From Scatosoma sp045632265 (GTDB taxonomy: Bacteria > Bacillota > Clostridia > Christensenellales > Borkfalkiaceae), in the NCBI GenBank assembly GCA_045632265.1, contig JAZQWG010000036.1:40989-104988 (forward strand): DNA of 64,000 nt. The letters are read 5' to 3'. This document shows positions 41,585-50,487 of the stretch, piece by piece. The first letter of the stretch is position 1; each line of letters starts with the position of its first letter. The position numbers were made by a program, and so were the translations under genes. Below the pieces are notes generated by a model that worked only from the letters and a program-made list of their open reading frames with translations, did no database searches and had not been told where the DNA came from.

Positions 41585-42625
41585 ATGATTAAAAAGACCT
41601 ATTCCTTTGAAAAGGACAATCAAATCAACGACGTGTACACCCTTTCCAACGCAAACGGCTGTGAGGTGGATATTCTCACGTATGGCGCGCGCATTATCCG
41701 TGTTAGCGTACCCGATAAAGACGGGCGCTTTGGCGACGTAATCGTCGGTTGCAAAATTCCCGAAGATTATTACGGGGATAACCCTTATTGCGGGGCAATT
41801 ATCGGGCGTGTAGGCAACCGTATCGGCGGGGCTTCGTTCGTGATTGACGGACAACGCTATCAGCTGGAAAAAAATGAAGGGGAAAACTGTTTGCACGGCG
41901 GTGTCACCGCTACGTTCGATAGACAAATTTGGGGGGCGGAAATCGTTGAAAATACCCTTGTTCTCACCCTTGTTTCTCCCGACGGGGCGGGTGGTTTCCC
42001 TGGGGAAATGACGACGAAAGTGTCCTATACTTTCACGGATGAAAACGAGCTTATTATCGAATATAACGCCACGTCCACCAAGGATACGGCGTGCAATTTG
42101 ACCAACCACGCATATTTTAATATCGGCGAGCAAGACACCGTTTTGTCGCACGAATTGATGATTAAATCGAGAAAAATCACTACGCTTGACAAGGAAATGA
42201 TTTGCCGTGGCGATTATACGGACATTGATAATACGCCGTATAGTTTCTATACGCCCAAACAAATCGGCAAGGATATGTTCTCGCAAGCGGATATGATTAA
42301 GCGTTGCAAGGGTTTTGATTTTAACTATTGCCTTGAAAGAGAAACGGAACACGATTTAGAGCATTGCGCCTACGTGTATGATAGTGTGTCGGGTAGAAGA
42401 CTTGATTGTTTTACGACGACGAAAGGCATGCAATTATATACGGCGAATTTCACGGGCGGTTTGCTTGGCAAAAAAGCGTACGTGGATAACTGCGCCGTGT
42501 GTTTGGAAACGCAGGGTTATCCCAACGCAATCAACTGTCCTTCTTTCCCGTCCAGCTTGTTAAAAGCGGGGGAAAAGTATTACGAAAAGACGGTGTATAA
42601 ATTCTCGGTGGTGAACGCACAATAA
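41585..42625 (+). CDS. galM: Aldose 1-epimerase (mutarotase)
   Basis: 346 residues, usual length. It interconverts alpha and beta anomers of galactose to feed galactokinase. Catalytic His in NLTNHAYFNIGE near 178 and Glu in VCLETQGYPNA near 305 are visible, with GRVGNRIGGASFVIDGQRY and the second His in CLHGG. Starts one base after galK, so coupling is likely. Confidence 0.96.
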   Translation: MIKKTYSFEKDNQINDVYTLSNANGCEVDILTYGARIIRVSVPDKDGRFGDVIVGCKIPEDYYGDNPYCGAIIGRVGNRIGGASFVIDGQRYQLEKNEGENCLHGGVTATFDRQIWGAEIVENTLVLTLVSPDGAGGFPGEMTTKVSYTFTDENELIIEYNATSTKDTACNLTNHAYFNIGEQDTVLSHELMIKSRKITTLDKEMICRGDYTDIDNTPYSFYTPKQIGKDMFSQADMIKRCKGFDFNYCLERETEHDLEHCAYVYDSVSGRRLDCFTTTKGMQLYTANFTGGLLGKKAYVDNCAVCLETQGYPNAINCPSFPSSLLKAGEKYYEKTVYKFSVVNAQ

Positions 42626-42633
42626 GGAGCATA

Positions 42634-43452
42634 ATGAAAGATTATTACGGCAAGGACATGTCAAGGCTTGCGAAAAAGAAATTGTTTTTGTTCGACATGG
42701 ACGGAACGATTTATTTGGACACAACGTTGTTTGAAGGCGTGCCCCAGCTTTTGGATAAAATTGAAAAGGACGGGGGTAGGTACGTGTTTATCACCAACAA
42801 CTCGTCCAAATCGGTTGTCGATTACGTGAAAAAATTGCACAAGCTTGGTTTAACGCAAGTGACGGAAGAAAATTTCTTCACTTCCGCTCAAGCCATGGTA
42901 CGTATGCTGAAAAACAAACACGGTGACGGGTTAATCTACGTGCAAGGCACGAAATCGTTTGAAAAAGAGTGCGTGGACAACGGCTTAAATATCACAAGCG
43001 AGTACACGGATAAAGCGTGCGCGATCGTGGTGGGTTTTGATCCCGAGTTTACGGGCGAAAAGGTGTATATCACGTCCAAGATGCTTACCATGCACGATTT
43101 GCCCTATTACGCCACCAACCCTGACTGGGTTTGCCCCGTAGAATTTGGGTATATCCCCGATTGCGGCTCTATGTGTCAAAGCTACGAGAGAGCTACGGGC
43201 AAAAAGCCGATATTTATCGGCAAACCGCAACCGACGATGATTTTGGAAGTGATGAAAAAATTTGGCAACTCGGCGGACGAAACGGTGGTGATAGGCGATC
43301 GTTTGTACACGGACATCGCTTCGGGCAACAATGCGGGCGTGGACACCATTTGCGTATTGAGCGGCGAAGTGAAAATCGACGAGGTGGAAAAGGCGCAAGG
43401 GGTGGAAAAACCCACCTTTGTTTTACGTCACGTGAAACAATTGCTTGATTAA
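42634..43452 (+). CDS. HAD-superfamily IIA phosphatase (NagD/AraL-like)
   Basis: 272 residues. Motif I FLFDMDGTIYLD near residue 18, motif II FITNNSSKS near 53, motif III Lys in GKPQPTMILE and motif IV VIGDRLYTDIASGNNAGVD. The C2-type cap lies between motifs II and III. Members dephosphorylate sugar phosphates or nucleotides. Being in the galactose unit hints at a sugar phosphate such as accumulated galactose 1-phosphate, but that is inference. AAGGAGC ribosome site. Confidence 0.9.
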   Translation: MKDYYGKDMSRLAKKKLFLFDMDGTIYLDTTLFEGVPQLLDKIEKDGGRYVFITNNSSKSVVDYVKKLHKLGLTQVTEENFFTSAQAMVRMLKNKHGDGLIYVQGTKSFEKECVDNGLNITSEYTDKACAIVVGFDPEFTGEKVYITSKMLTMHDLPYYATNPDWVCPVEFGYIPDCGSMCQSYERATGKKPIFIGKPQPTMILEVMKKFGNSADETVVIGDRLYTDIASGNNAGVDTICVLSGEVKIDEVEKAQGVEKPTFVLRHVKQLLD

Positions 43453-43486
43453 GATGTTTTTGAAAAAGTAAGAAAGGGGAATGATT

Positions 43487-43837
43487 ATGAAAAAGACAAT
43501 GAAATGGATTACAGTGGCGGCGGCTTCTCTTATTTCCGCGTTGGCGCTTTTGGCGTGCGTACCTTCCGATATGGATAAGGCGTACGATAAAATGGCAATG
43601 GAAGGCTACTCGGTGTCGATTGAAAAGTTGCAAACGGACGATGGGTGCTTGGGTAAATTGCACGCCGTAAAAGACGACGATGGTTGCGTGGATTCGATTT
43701 TTGCATACTTGTTCGATAGCAAGGTCGCGGCGAAAGCGTATTTTGAAGAAAACAAGGGCAATGCAAATATGCTTATCCTTGACGGCAAGTGGGTGTACGT
43801 TGGCACGGAAGATGCGATAGACGATTTCACCGACTAA
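43487..43837 (+). CDS. Small lipoprotein of unknown function
   Basis: 116 residues from the ATG at 43487; another ATG six bases upstream touches the AAAGGGGA ribosome site and is less likely. Signal peptide with lipobox ALLAC, Cys24. The mature part is a compact alpha/beta unit of about 90 residues: AYDKMAMEGYSVSIEKLQ, then DSIFAYLFDSKVAAKAYFEE and ILDGKWVYVGTEDAIDDF. This pattern is common in small Clostridia lipoproteins with no known role. Last gene of the galactose unit. Confidence 0.75.
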   Translation: MKKTMKWITVAAASLISALALLACVPSDMDKAYDKMAMEGYSVSIEKLQTDDGCLGKLHAVKDDDGCVDSIFAYLFDSKVAAKAYFEENKGNANMLILDGKWVYVGTEDAIDDFTD

Positions 43838-43851
43838 ATAAATAGAAAAAG

Positions 43852-43878
43852 AAAAACACGCTGCGGCGTGTTTTTTTC
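43852..43878 (+). terminator. Terminator of the LUD-gal unit
   Basis: ACACGC (43856-43861) pairs with GCGTGT (43866-43871), extended by A and T runs; T-run to 43877. Confidence 0.85.
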
Positions 43879-43902
43879 TTTAAGAAAAAATCGCTCGTAC
43901 GG

Positions 43903-43931
43903 TTGACACCGCAAGTATAATGTGTTATAAT
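43903..43931 (+). promoter_or_regulatory. Promoter of the symporter-paaK-ACT operon
   Basis: TTGACA (43903-43908), 17-base spacer, TATAAT (43926-43931) with TG extended -10. A small hairpin AAATCGAT (43945-43952)/ATCGGTTT (43958-43965) follows in the leader. Confidence 0.87.
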
Positions 43932-44008
43932 ACACGTATTATAAAAATCGATTGCACATCGGTTTTCTATCAAAATAACCAATGAATTAACGAGAGAGAA
44001 GTGAAAAA

Positions 44009-45553
44009 ATGGTTTGGGATTATTTGATTTTGGCGTTATACGCAATAGGCATGGTAGGGATTGCGATTTACACGCGCAATCGTTCGGGCTCGGTCAACGA
44101 CTTTTTGTTGGCGGGCAAAAAGGGTTTGAACGGTTGGATGACGGCGTTTGCTTACGGCACGACGTATTTTTCGGCGGTAATCTTTATCGGCTATGCAGGT
44201 AAATTCGGCTCGCAGTACGGCTTGGCGGCGATTTGGATAGGGATAGGCAACGCCATTATCGGCTCGCTTTTTGCATGGCTTGTGCTTGCGAAACGCACGA
44301 AGACGATGACCACCCGTCTTGGCGCAAAAACTATGCCTGAATTCTTTGAAAAGAGATACGGTAGTAAACGTTTGAAACTCGTTTCCGCCGTAATCATTTT
44401 CCTTTTCTTAATCCCGTATTCCGCATCGGTGTACAACGGGTTAAGCTCGCTTTTTGGCATTGTATTTGGAATTCCCGGTTGGGTAATTATGGTGGCGCTT
44501 GCGTGCTTGACGGCGTTGTATTTGTTCTTCGGCGGCTATTTTGCGACGGCGCTTTCCGATTTTATACAAGGCATTATTATGTTGCTTGGCGTGGTGGCGA
44601 TGGTCATTTGTTTTATGTGCCACGGCAACGTAAACTGGGATTTGAGCGAACTTGTCAATAACAGCGAACTTGGTTTGTTCACGTTTGCAAGCTCGAATAA
44701 AGGTTTGTACGGCAACACGACGTCCTTGCTTTCGCTTATCTTGTTGACGTCTTTTGGTGTTTGGGCATTGCCGCAAACGATACATAAATATTACGCTGTC
44801 CGTGATAAAAAAGCAATCGTGCAAGGCACGGTGGTAAGCACGCTGTTTGCGCTCATCATCGGCTTTGGTGCATATTTCACGGGCGCGCTTGCGTACTTCT
44901 TCCCCGAGACGATGGGGGTAGGCGGGGATAACATTATCCCTACGATGATGAAACTCGTTATTCCCACGGGCTTGATAGGGATAATCGCCGTGCTGATTTT
45001 GTCGGCGAGTATGTCCACGCTCTCGTCCGTTTCGCTTGCTTCGGCATCCGTCGTGGCGGTGGATATTTATAAGGGAAAGATTAACCCTAAGGCTTCGGAC
45101 AAAAAGGTAAACTGGACGATGAAAATTCTTTGCTTGGTGTTCGTTGCTATTTCCGTTGTTTTGGCGGTACTCAACGAAAAGTTCAACATCGCCGCAATCG
45201 CCTATTTAATGGGTTTAAGCTGGGGCGTGTTGGCGGGTTGCTTTATCGGCCCGTACGTGCTTGGCGTTGTATGGAAGAAGGTAAGCCGTCCCGCAGTTTG
45301 GGCGTCGGTTATCGGCTCGCTCACGTTGACGATTACGCTTATCTTCGTGTTTGGTTATGACAAAAACAGTTGGTCGTGCTCGTTTGGTAAAGCTTTGCAA
45401 GACGGCATCAACTGTTCGCCTATGATAGGCGTTATTTGTATGGCGTTCTCGTTGCTGGTGACGACGGTTGTAAGCTTGTGCACCAAAGCCCCCGAAAAAG
45501 AAGTGGAAGCGGCGTTTGGCACGGAAGAAGAAAAGGTGGTGGAAGAACAATGA
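44009..45553 (+). CDS. Sodium:solute symporter (SSS family)
   Basis: 514 residues with about 13 membrane helices. Family marks: NDFLLAGKKGLNGWMTAFAY near residue 30, FGTTYFSA-type segment as GTTYFSAVIFIGYAGKFG, and the sodium-site helix with SASMSTLSSVSLASASVVAV near 330. SSS carriers import sugars, amino acids, pantothenate, or carboxylates with sodium. Its stop overlaps the PaaK start (ATGA), so the substrate may be an aryl acid that PaaK activates; this is inference. The C-terminal tail is acidic and cytosolic. Confidence 0.92.
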   Translation: MVWDYLILALYAIGMVGIAIYTRNRSGSVNDFLLAGKKGLNGWMTAFAYGTTYFSAVIFIGYAGKFGSQYGLAAIWIGIGNAIIGSLFAWLVLAKRTKTMTTRLGAKTMPEFFEKRYGSKRLKLVSAVIIFLFLIPYSASVYNGLSSLFGIVFGIPGWVIMVALACLTALYLFFGGYFATALSDFIQGIIMLLGVVAMVICFMCHGNVNWDLSELVNNSELGLFTFASSNKGLYGNTTSLLSLILLTSFGVWALPQTIHKYYAVRDKKAIVQGTVVSTLFALIIGFGAYFTGALAYFFPETMGVGGDNIIPTMMKLVIPTGLIGIIAVLILSASMSTLSSVSLASASVVAVDIYKGKINPKASDKKVNWTMKILCLVFVAISVVLAVLNEKFNIAAIAYLMGLSWGVLAGCFIGPYVLGVVWKKVSRPAVWASVIGSLTLTITLIFVFGYDKNSWSCSFGKALQDGINCSPMIGVICMAFSLLVTTVVSLCTKAPEKEVEAAFGTEEEKVVEEQ

Positions 45554-46851
45554 TTTGGTCGAAAGAAGAAACGTTTTCCCGCGAGGAAATGGAAACTTTG
45601 CAACTCGCCCGCTTGCAAGAAACGGTGCAAAGAGTGTATGACAAAGTGCCATACTACCGCGCGAAAATGGACGAAAAGGGGGTAAAACCGCAAGATATTA
45701 AAACGCTTGCCGATTTATCGAAATTGCCCTTTACAACCAAACAAGACATGCGCGATACCTATCCGTTTGGATTGTTTGCCGTGCCCCAAGACGAAATTGT
45801 GCGTATCCACGCAAGCTCGGGTACGACGGGTAAACCTACGGTTGTGGGCTATACGCGTGGGGACTTGGAAACGTGGACGGACTGCGTTTCCCGTATCGCT
45901 TGCATGGGTGGCGCAACGGAAAAGGATATTGCCCAAATTTGCTTTGGCTACGGCATGTTCACGGGTGCGCTCGGCTTGCACTACGGTCTTGAAAAAATCG
46001 GGGCGGCAATCGTGCCTTCTTCGACGGGCAACTCTGAAAAACAACTTATGTACATGCAAGATTTCAAAACGTCCTTGCTCGTTGCAACCCCGTCTTACGC
46101 CCTTCGTTTGGCGGAAGTCGCTCGTCAAAACGGTATCGTTCCCGAACGTGATTTGCACGTAAAAATCGCCCTTGTCGGCAGCGAACTTTTGACGGATGCT
46201 ATGCGTGAAGAAATGCACTTGGCGTGGGGTAGAGATATTAAAATCACCACCAACTACGGCATGAGCGAATTGATGGGCCCCGGCGTTTCGGGCGAGTGCT
46301 TGGAACATTGCGGTATGCACATCAACGAAGACTATTTCTTGCCCGAAATCATCAATAGCGAAACGGGCGAAGTGTTGCCCGCGGGCGAGAAAGGGGAACT
46401 CGTTATCACGTGCATAAAGAAGGAAGGCTTGCCGCTTATCCGTTATCGCACGAAGGACGTCACCCGCCTTTTCTATGAGCCTTGCGCTTGTGGAAGAACG
46501 ACGGTGCGTATGGAAAATCTGTCGGGTAGAAGCGACGATATGCTTAAAATCCGTGGTGTCAACGTATTCCCTGGACAAATCGAAGAAGTGGTGCTTTCTG
46601 TGGAAGAACTTGGCCCTCACTACGAAATTATCGTGGAAAGAGAAGGTTATACGGATAAACTTACGGTGCGCGTAGAATTGAACAAGGAAACGGACTCGTT
46701 TGCCGAGTTGCAACGCATCGAACAAACGACGAGAAACAAACTCAAAGTAGTGCTCGGTTTGGATGCGAAAATCCGTTTGGAATCGCCCAACACCTTGCAA
46801 CGTTTTGAGGGTAAAGCAAAGCGAATTAAAGATTTGCGCAATACGAAATAA
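45550..46851 (+). CDS. Phenylacetate-CoA ligase family enzyme (PaaK-like)
   Basis: 433 residues from the ATG at 45550, which overlaps the symporter stop by four bases; the frame is open upstream, but that part reads as shadow of the symporter. ANL superfamily: FTTKQDMRDTYPFG, P-loop HASSGTTGKPTVVGYT near 93, TNYGMSELMGPGVSGEC near 236, and the hinge LSGRSDDMLKIRGVNVFPGQ. It activates an aryl acid (phenylacetate or a relative such as indoleacetate) to its CoA ester with ATP. iorAB genes, often nearby in anaerobes, are absent. Confidence 0.93.
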   Translation: MIWSKEETFSREEMETLQLARLQETVQRVYDKVPYYRAKMDEKGVKPQDIKTLADLSKLPFTTKQDMRDTYPFGLFAVPQDEIVRIHASSGTTGKPTVVGYTRGDLETWTDCVSRIACMGGATEKDIAQICFGYGMFTGALGLHYGLEKIGAAIVPSSTGNSEKQLMYMQDFKTSLLVATPSYALRLAEVARQNGIVPERDLHVKIALVGSELLTDAMREEMHLAWGRDIKITTNYGMSELMGPGVSGECLEHCGMHINEDYFLPEIINSETGEVLPAGEKGELVITCIKKEGLPLIRYRTKDVTRLFYEPCACGRTTVRMENLSGRSDDMLKIRGVNVFPGQIEEVVLSVEELGPHYEIIVEREGYTDKLTVRVELNKETDSFAELQRIEQTTRNKLKVVLGLDAKIRLESPNTLQRFEGKAKRIKDLRNTK

Positions 46852-46862
46852 AGGGGTGCGTT

Positions 46863-47285
46863 ATGGTAGCAAAACAAATTTCGGTGTTTATAGAAAATAG
46901 AAAAGGTCGTCTTGGTTTGGTGCTTGACGTCTTGAAAGAAAACAAGGTGAATATCCTTTCGTTAAGTCTTGCGGACACGGCGGAATACGGCATTTTGCGT
47001 GTCATTTCCGACAATGCGGAAACGGGCAAAAAAGCCCTTTCGGCGGCAGGTTTTTCCAGTATGCTTACGGACGTTTTCATCGTGCAAGTTCCCCATACGC
47101 CGGGCGCACTTCAAAACATTTTGCGTATCATTTCCGATGAAGAATTGAACGTGGAATATATGTACGGGCTTTCGGTGGCAAGCGAAGAAGCTTCCATCGT
47201 CGTAAAGACGTCGGATGCAGCGAAAGCGGAAGCGATTTTTGAAAGACACGGCATTATCACTCTTTCGGAAAAATCGCTCGTATAA
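46863..47285 (+). CDS. ACT-domain protein, two tandem ACT units
   Basis: 140 residues. ACT unit 1 at about 4-68 (SVFIENRKGRLGLVLDVLKE, VNILSLSLADTAEYGILRVI) and unit 2 at about 70-135 (VQVPHTPGALQNILRIISDE, NVEYMYGL). ACT domains bind amino acids for allosteric control. Stand-alone double-ACT proteins are regularly encoded next to PaaK in anaerobes, and this one starts 11 bases after paaK. It is probably a sensor for an aromatic or branched amino acid. Confidence 0.9.
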   Translation: MVAKQISVFIENRKGRLGLVLDVLKENKVNILSLSLADTAEYGILRVISDNAETGKKALSAAGFSSMLTDVFIVQVPHTPGALQNILRIISDEELNVEYMYGLSVASEEASIVVKTSDAAKAEAIFERHGIITLSEKSLV

Positions 47286-47293
47286 TAGGATTG

Positions 47294-47322
47294 AAAAGCA
47301 AGGCTACGCCTTGCTTTTTTTT
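47294..47322 (+). terminator. Terminator of the symporter-paaK-ACT operon
   Basis: AAAAGCAAGGC (47294-47304) pairs with GCCTTGCTTTT (47308-47318) around TAC, followed by further T. Confidence 0.92.
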
Positions 47323-47347
47323 GTTGAGATAAAATGTTTTCAAGTGA

Positions 47348-47376
47348 TTGACAAGTATAGATAAAAGTGATAAAAT
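47348..47376 (+). promoter_or_regulatory. Promoter of the GNAT-like gene
   Basis: TTGACA (47348-47353), 17-base spacer, TAAAAT (47371-47376). It makes an in-frame ATG at 47367 untranslatable, supporting the start at 47424. Confidence 0.8.
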
Positions 47377-47423
47377 ATAAGGGTAGTGGCAATGGAAAAA
47401 TTTGCCGCAAAGGAAGAAAACGT

Positions 47424-48545
47424 ATGATTGAAATTGTTGAAGTCAAGACGAAAAAAGATAGAAAAGAATTTGTGAAATACCCCTTGCGTTTGTATGAGGG
47501 CAATCCCTATTTTGTGCCGCCCCTTTTTGGCGACGAAATGAAAATTTTCACCGATAAAAACGTGTACAGCAAAACTTGTCAATCGGTGTTTTTCCTTGCG
47601 AAAAAAGACGGAGAAGTCGTGGGTAGAATACAAGGCATTATCCAAAAACAATACAACGAAATTCACGGCACTACGCAAGTGCGTTTTTCCCGCTTTGATT
47701 GCGGCAACGATAGGGAAGTTGCTAAGGCTCTTTTTGAGGCGGTGGAAAGCTGGGGCAAGGCAAACGGCATGACGGAAATGGTCGGCCCGCTTGGGTACAG
47801 CGATTTGGAAAGAGAAGGTTTGCTTATCGAAGGTTTTGACCAAGAACAGACGTTTGAAGAACAGTACAACTACGATTATTACGCAAACTTGATTGAAGGT
47901 TGCGGATATGAAAAGGACGTGGACTGGGTGGAATATCGCCTTTTCCGTATGCTCGACGATAAGGAACGTTTGGAAGCGCTTTTGAAACGCTCGTTTGAGA
48001 AATATAATTTGCATTACGGTGGGGAAAAGATGAGCAAGAGAAAGTTCATCAAAACCTATGCAAACGGCATTTTTCATTGCATTGACGAGTGTTATAAGGA
48101 TTTGTACGGCACCGTGCCTTTCACCAAGGAAATGATGGAACAAATGGTGGGGCAATTCCGTCTTATTTTGAATAAGAAATTTATTTGCGTAATTTGCGAC
48201 GAAAAGGAAAACGTGGTGGCGTTTGGGCTTTGCTTGCCGGGCATGGGCAGCGCTGTACAAAAGAGTGGCGGTAGATTAACCCCTGGCTGCTTGGTACGCC
48301 TTTTGAAAGCGATTAAAAAGCCGCGCGTTATCGATTTGGCTCTCGTTGGCATTTTGCCTGAATACCGCAAAGCAGGCTTGACGGCGGGTATGCTTGCGGT
48401 TATTGGGAATATGGTAAACGATCCGTCTATCGAATATATGGAAACCAACCTTAATTTGGAAGATAACACGGCAATCCAAGCGACGTGGAAACGCTTTGAA
48501 AATATCCAACATAAGCGTAGACGTTCGTATAAAAAAGTTCTTTAA
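47424..48545 (+). CDS. GNAT-fold N-acetyltransferase-like protein
   Basis: 373 residues from the ATG at 47424, with AAAGGAAG in front. The N-terminal part (YPLRLYEGNPYFVPPLFGDE, VVGRIQGIIQKQYNE, GMTEMVGPLGYSDLEREG) and the C-terminal part (VVAFGLCLPGM, IDLALVGILPEYRKAGLTAG, YMETNLNLEDNTAIQATWKR) fit the large GNAT-like family (BcerS-like) found in many gut bacteria. Substrate unknown. Monocistronic, with its own promoter and terminator. Confidence 0.85.
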   Translation: MIEIVEVKTKKDRKEFVKYPLRLYEGNPYFVPPLFGDEMKIFTDKNVYSKTCQSVFFLAKKDGEVVGRIQGIIQKQYNEIHGTTQVRFSRFDCGNDREVAKALFEAVESWGKANGMTEMVGPLGYSDLEREGLLIEGFDQEQTFEEQYNYDYYANLIEGCGYEKDVDWVEYRLFRMLDDKERLEALLKRSFEKYNLHYGGEKMSKRKFIKTYANGIFHCIDECYKDLYGTVPFTKEMMEQMVGQFRLILNKKFICVICDEKENVVAFGLCLPGMGSAVQKSGGRLTPGCLVRLLKAIKKPRVIDLALVGILPEYRKAGLTAGMLAVIGNMVNDPSIEYMETNLNLEDNTAIQATWKRFENIQHKRRRSYKKVL

Positions 48546-48556
48546 CAATGATAAAA

Positions 48557-48595
48557 TACGCCCGATGGCTGATTGCCGTCGGGTATATTTTTTGC
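48557..48595 (+). terminator. Terminator after the GNAT-like gene
   Basis: CCCGATGG (48561-48568) pairs with CCGTCGGG (48576-48583), one wobble, then TATATTTTTT. Confidence 0.8.
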
Positions 48596-48664
48596 TTTTT
48601 GATAGGGCGAGAACAAACAAAGTTGAAAATGCGGTGAAAGGCAAAAAAACTTTCTTTCAAACAC

Positions 48665-48693
48665 TTGACTTGCTTGCACCTTTCTATTATAAT
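48665..48693 (+). promoter_or_regulatory. Promoter of the GH20 gene
   Basis: TTGACT (48665-48670), 17-base spacer, TATAAT (48688-48693). Confidence 0.82.
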
Positions 48694-48699
48694 AGAAAG
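48680..48699. promoter_or_regulatory. Perfect 20-bp palindrome over the GH20 -10 box, likely operator
   Basis: Half-site CTTTCTATTA and its exact reverse complement meet without a spacer and cover the -10 box completely. A dimeric repressor bound here would block RNA polymerase. No regulator gene lies next to it. Confidence 0.65.
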
Positions 48700-48739
48700 C
48701 AGTTGACGGGAATAATTTCCCGCTAAAGGAGATTGTGAA

Positions 48740-50353
48740 ATGAAAAAATTTAGACATTTCGGCGTAATGCTCGATTGCTCTCGCGATGGCGTTATGAAGG
48801 TGAGCGCAGTAAAGCAAATGATTGATTGCTTACACAAAATGGGCTATAACACGTTGGAATTGTACACGGAAGATACCTATGAAATTGAAGGTGAACCGTT
48901 GTTTGGCTACTTGCGTGGCCGTTATACGAAGGCGGAACTCAAAGAAATCGACGCCTACGCAAAAACGAGAGGGGTAGAACTTATCCCTTGCGTGCAAACG
49001 CTTGCGCACTATACGGCGCTCGTTCGTCACTCGCACTATGCCGACATTATCGACACCAACGATATTTTGTTGATTGACGAACCTAAGACGTACGAATTGC
49101 TTGATAAAATTTTCGCAACGATTGCGGAATGTTTCACTTCTCGCAACGTCAATATCGGTATGGACGAAGCGCACATGGTTGGGCTTGGTAAATATTTGGA
49201 TTTGCACGGCTATAAGAATCGTAACGAGTTGATTTTGCGCCACTTGAACAAAGTGTCGAAAATTGCCGAAAAATACGGCTTTACGGCGCATATGTGGGGG
49301 GACATGTTCTTCCGTTTGAAGACGAAAGGCGATTACTACGTAGACGAACCGCTTACCTTCCCCGAAGAAATCACGAAGAAAGTGCCTTCCAACGTAGAAC
49401 TTATCTACTGGGATTATTACCATTCCACGCAAAAGACGTACGATGCGATGTTCGAATCGCACAAGTGCTTCCCTGGCAACACGTGGTTTGCGGGCGGTGC
49501 TTGGTGCTGGAACGGTTTTGCTCCCCTTAACTGGTACACCATTCAAACGATGCTACCTGCTATGAAGAGCGTTATCAAAAACGACATCAAAGACGTCATG
49601 ATTACCTGCTGGGGGGATAACGGCAAAGAATGTTCCTTCTTCTCGTTGTTGCCCGTGCTTTATGCGGCTCGTCAATTTGCAGAAGGCGAATTTGATATGG
49701 CGACGATTGAAAAGGGCTTTTACAAGCTTTTCAAAGTGCCGTTTGCCGATTTCATGTTGCTCGATTTGCCCAACAAAACGGCACGTAAAATGGTGGACGA
49801 CGACGGCAATGAAAAAATCCAAAACCCTTGTAAATCGCTTTTGTACACCGATCCGTTCATGGGTATGTTCGATTACTACGTTGCACAAGAACGAGCAATT
49901 CCTTACGGCTCGTATGCGCAACGCTTGAAGAAAACGGGCAAGAAAGCGGGCAAGTACGAATATATCTTCGATATGTTATCCAAGCTTTGCTCGGTGCTTG
50001 AATATAAGGCAGAACTTGGCGTACGCACCCGTCGCGCGTATGATGCGAAAGATAGAAAGGGGCTTGTGCGTGTGATTAAAGAATATGCAATCGTTGAAAA
50101 GCGTTTGGAAGTCTTCCATGAAGCGTTTAGAACGTACTGGGAAAAGGACAACAAACCCCAAGGCTGGGAAGTGCACGATTTGCGTATCGGCGGTTTGATG
50201 CGCCGTGTAAAAACTTGCCGTGAAAAGTTAATCGCTTATATCAAGGGCAAGATGACAAAGATTGACGAACTTGAAGAAAAGTTGGTGCCTTACGGTGACG
50301 GAACTTTCCAAAATAATACGTACACGACGCTCGTGTCGATGGGCATTATTTAA
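48740..50353 (+). CDS. Glycoside hydrolase family 20, beta-N-acetylhexosaminidase-like
   Basis: 537 residues, no signal peptide, so cytosolic. TIM-barrel GH20 features: GVMLDCSRDGVMKVSAVKQM start, YNTLELYTEDTYEI, and the catalytic Asp-Glu pair in NIGMDEAHMVGLGKY near residue 137. Later aromatic stretches (YWDYYHSTQKTYD, WCWNGFAPLNW, TCWGDNGKECSFFS) line the sugar site. GH20 enzymes release terminal GlcNAc or GalNAc by substrate assistance; here the likely targets are imported small glycans. Single gene behind a palindromic promoter. AAAGGAG ribosome site. Confidence 0.88.
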   Translation: MKKFRHFGVMLDCSRDGVMKVSAVKQMIDCLHKMGYNTLELYTEDTYEIEGEPLFGYLRGRYTKAELKEIDAYAKTRGVELIPCVQTLAHYTALVRHSHYADIIDTNDILLIDEPKTYELLDKIFATIAECFTSRNVNIGMDEAHMVGLGKYLDLHGYKNRNELILRHLNKVSKIAEKYGFTAHMWGDMFFRLKTKGDYYVDEPLTFPEEITKKVPSNVELIYWDYYHSTQKTYDAMFESHKCFPGNTWFAGGAWCWNGFAPLNWYTIQTMLPAMKSVIKNDIKDVMITCWGDNGKECSFFSLLPVLYAARQFAEGEFDMATIEKGFYKLFKVPFADFMLLDLPNKTARKMVDDDGNEKIQNPCKSLLYTDPFMGMFDYYVAQERAIPYGSYAQRLKKTGKKAGKYEYIFDMLSKLCSVLEYKAELGVRTRRAYDAKDRKGLVRVIKEYAIVEKRLEVFHEAFRTYWEKDNKPQGWEVHDLRIGGLMRRVKTCREKLIAYIKGKMTKIDELEEKLVPYGDGTFQNNTYTTLVSMGII

Positions 50354-50379
50354 GGAAAGAAAAAGTAGGCGAAAAGAAG

Positions 50380-50420
50380 GAAAAAGCAAGAGAAAACGCT
50401 TTTGTACACTTGCCTTTTTC
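50380..50420 (+). terminator. Probable terminator after the GH20 gene
   Basis: GAAAAAGCAAG (50380-50390) pairs with CTTGCCTTTTTC (50409-50420), one bulged C, then TTTGGTTTTT. The next promoter begins inside its 3' arm. Confidence 0.5.
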
Positions 50421-50438
50421 TTTGGTTTTTGATATAAT
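50410..50438 (+). promoter_or_regulatory. Promoter of the purine operon
   Basis: TTGCCT (50410-50415), 17-base spacer, TATAAT (50433-50438). The leader before purE is about 230 nt. Confidence 0.72.
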
Positions 50439-50487
50439 AAATTTGTAATAAAAAGGGCGTTGAAAAAAGCTCGATAAAGGGAACGCT

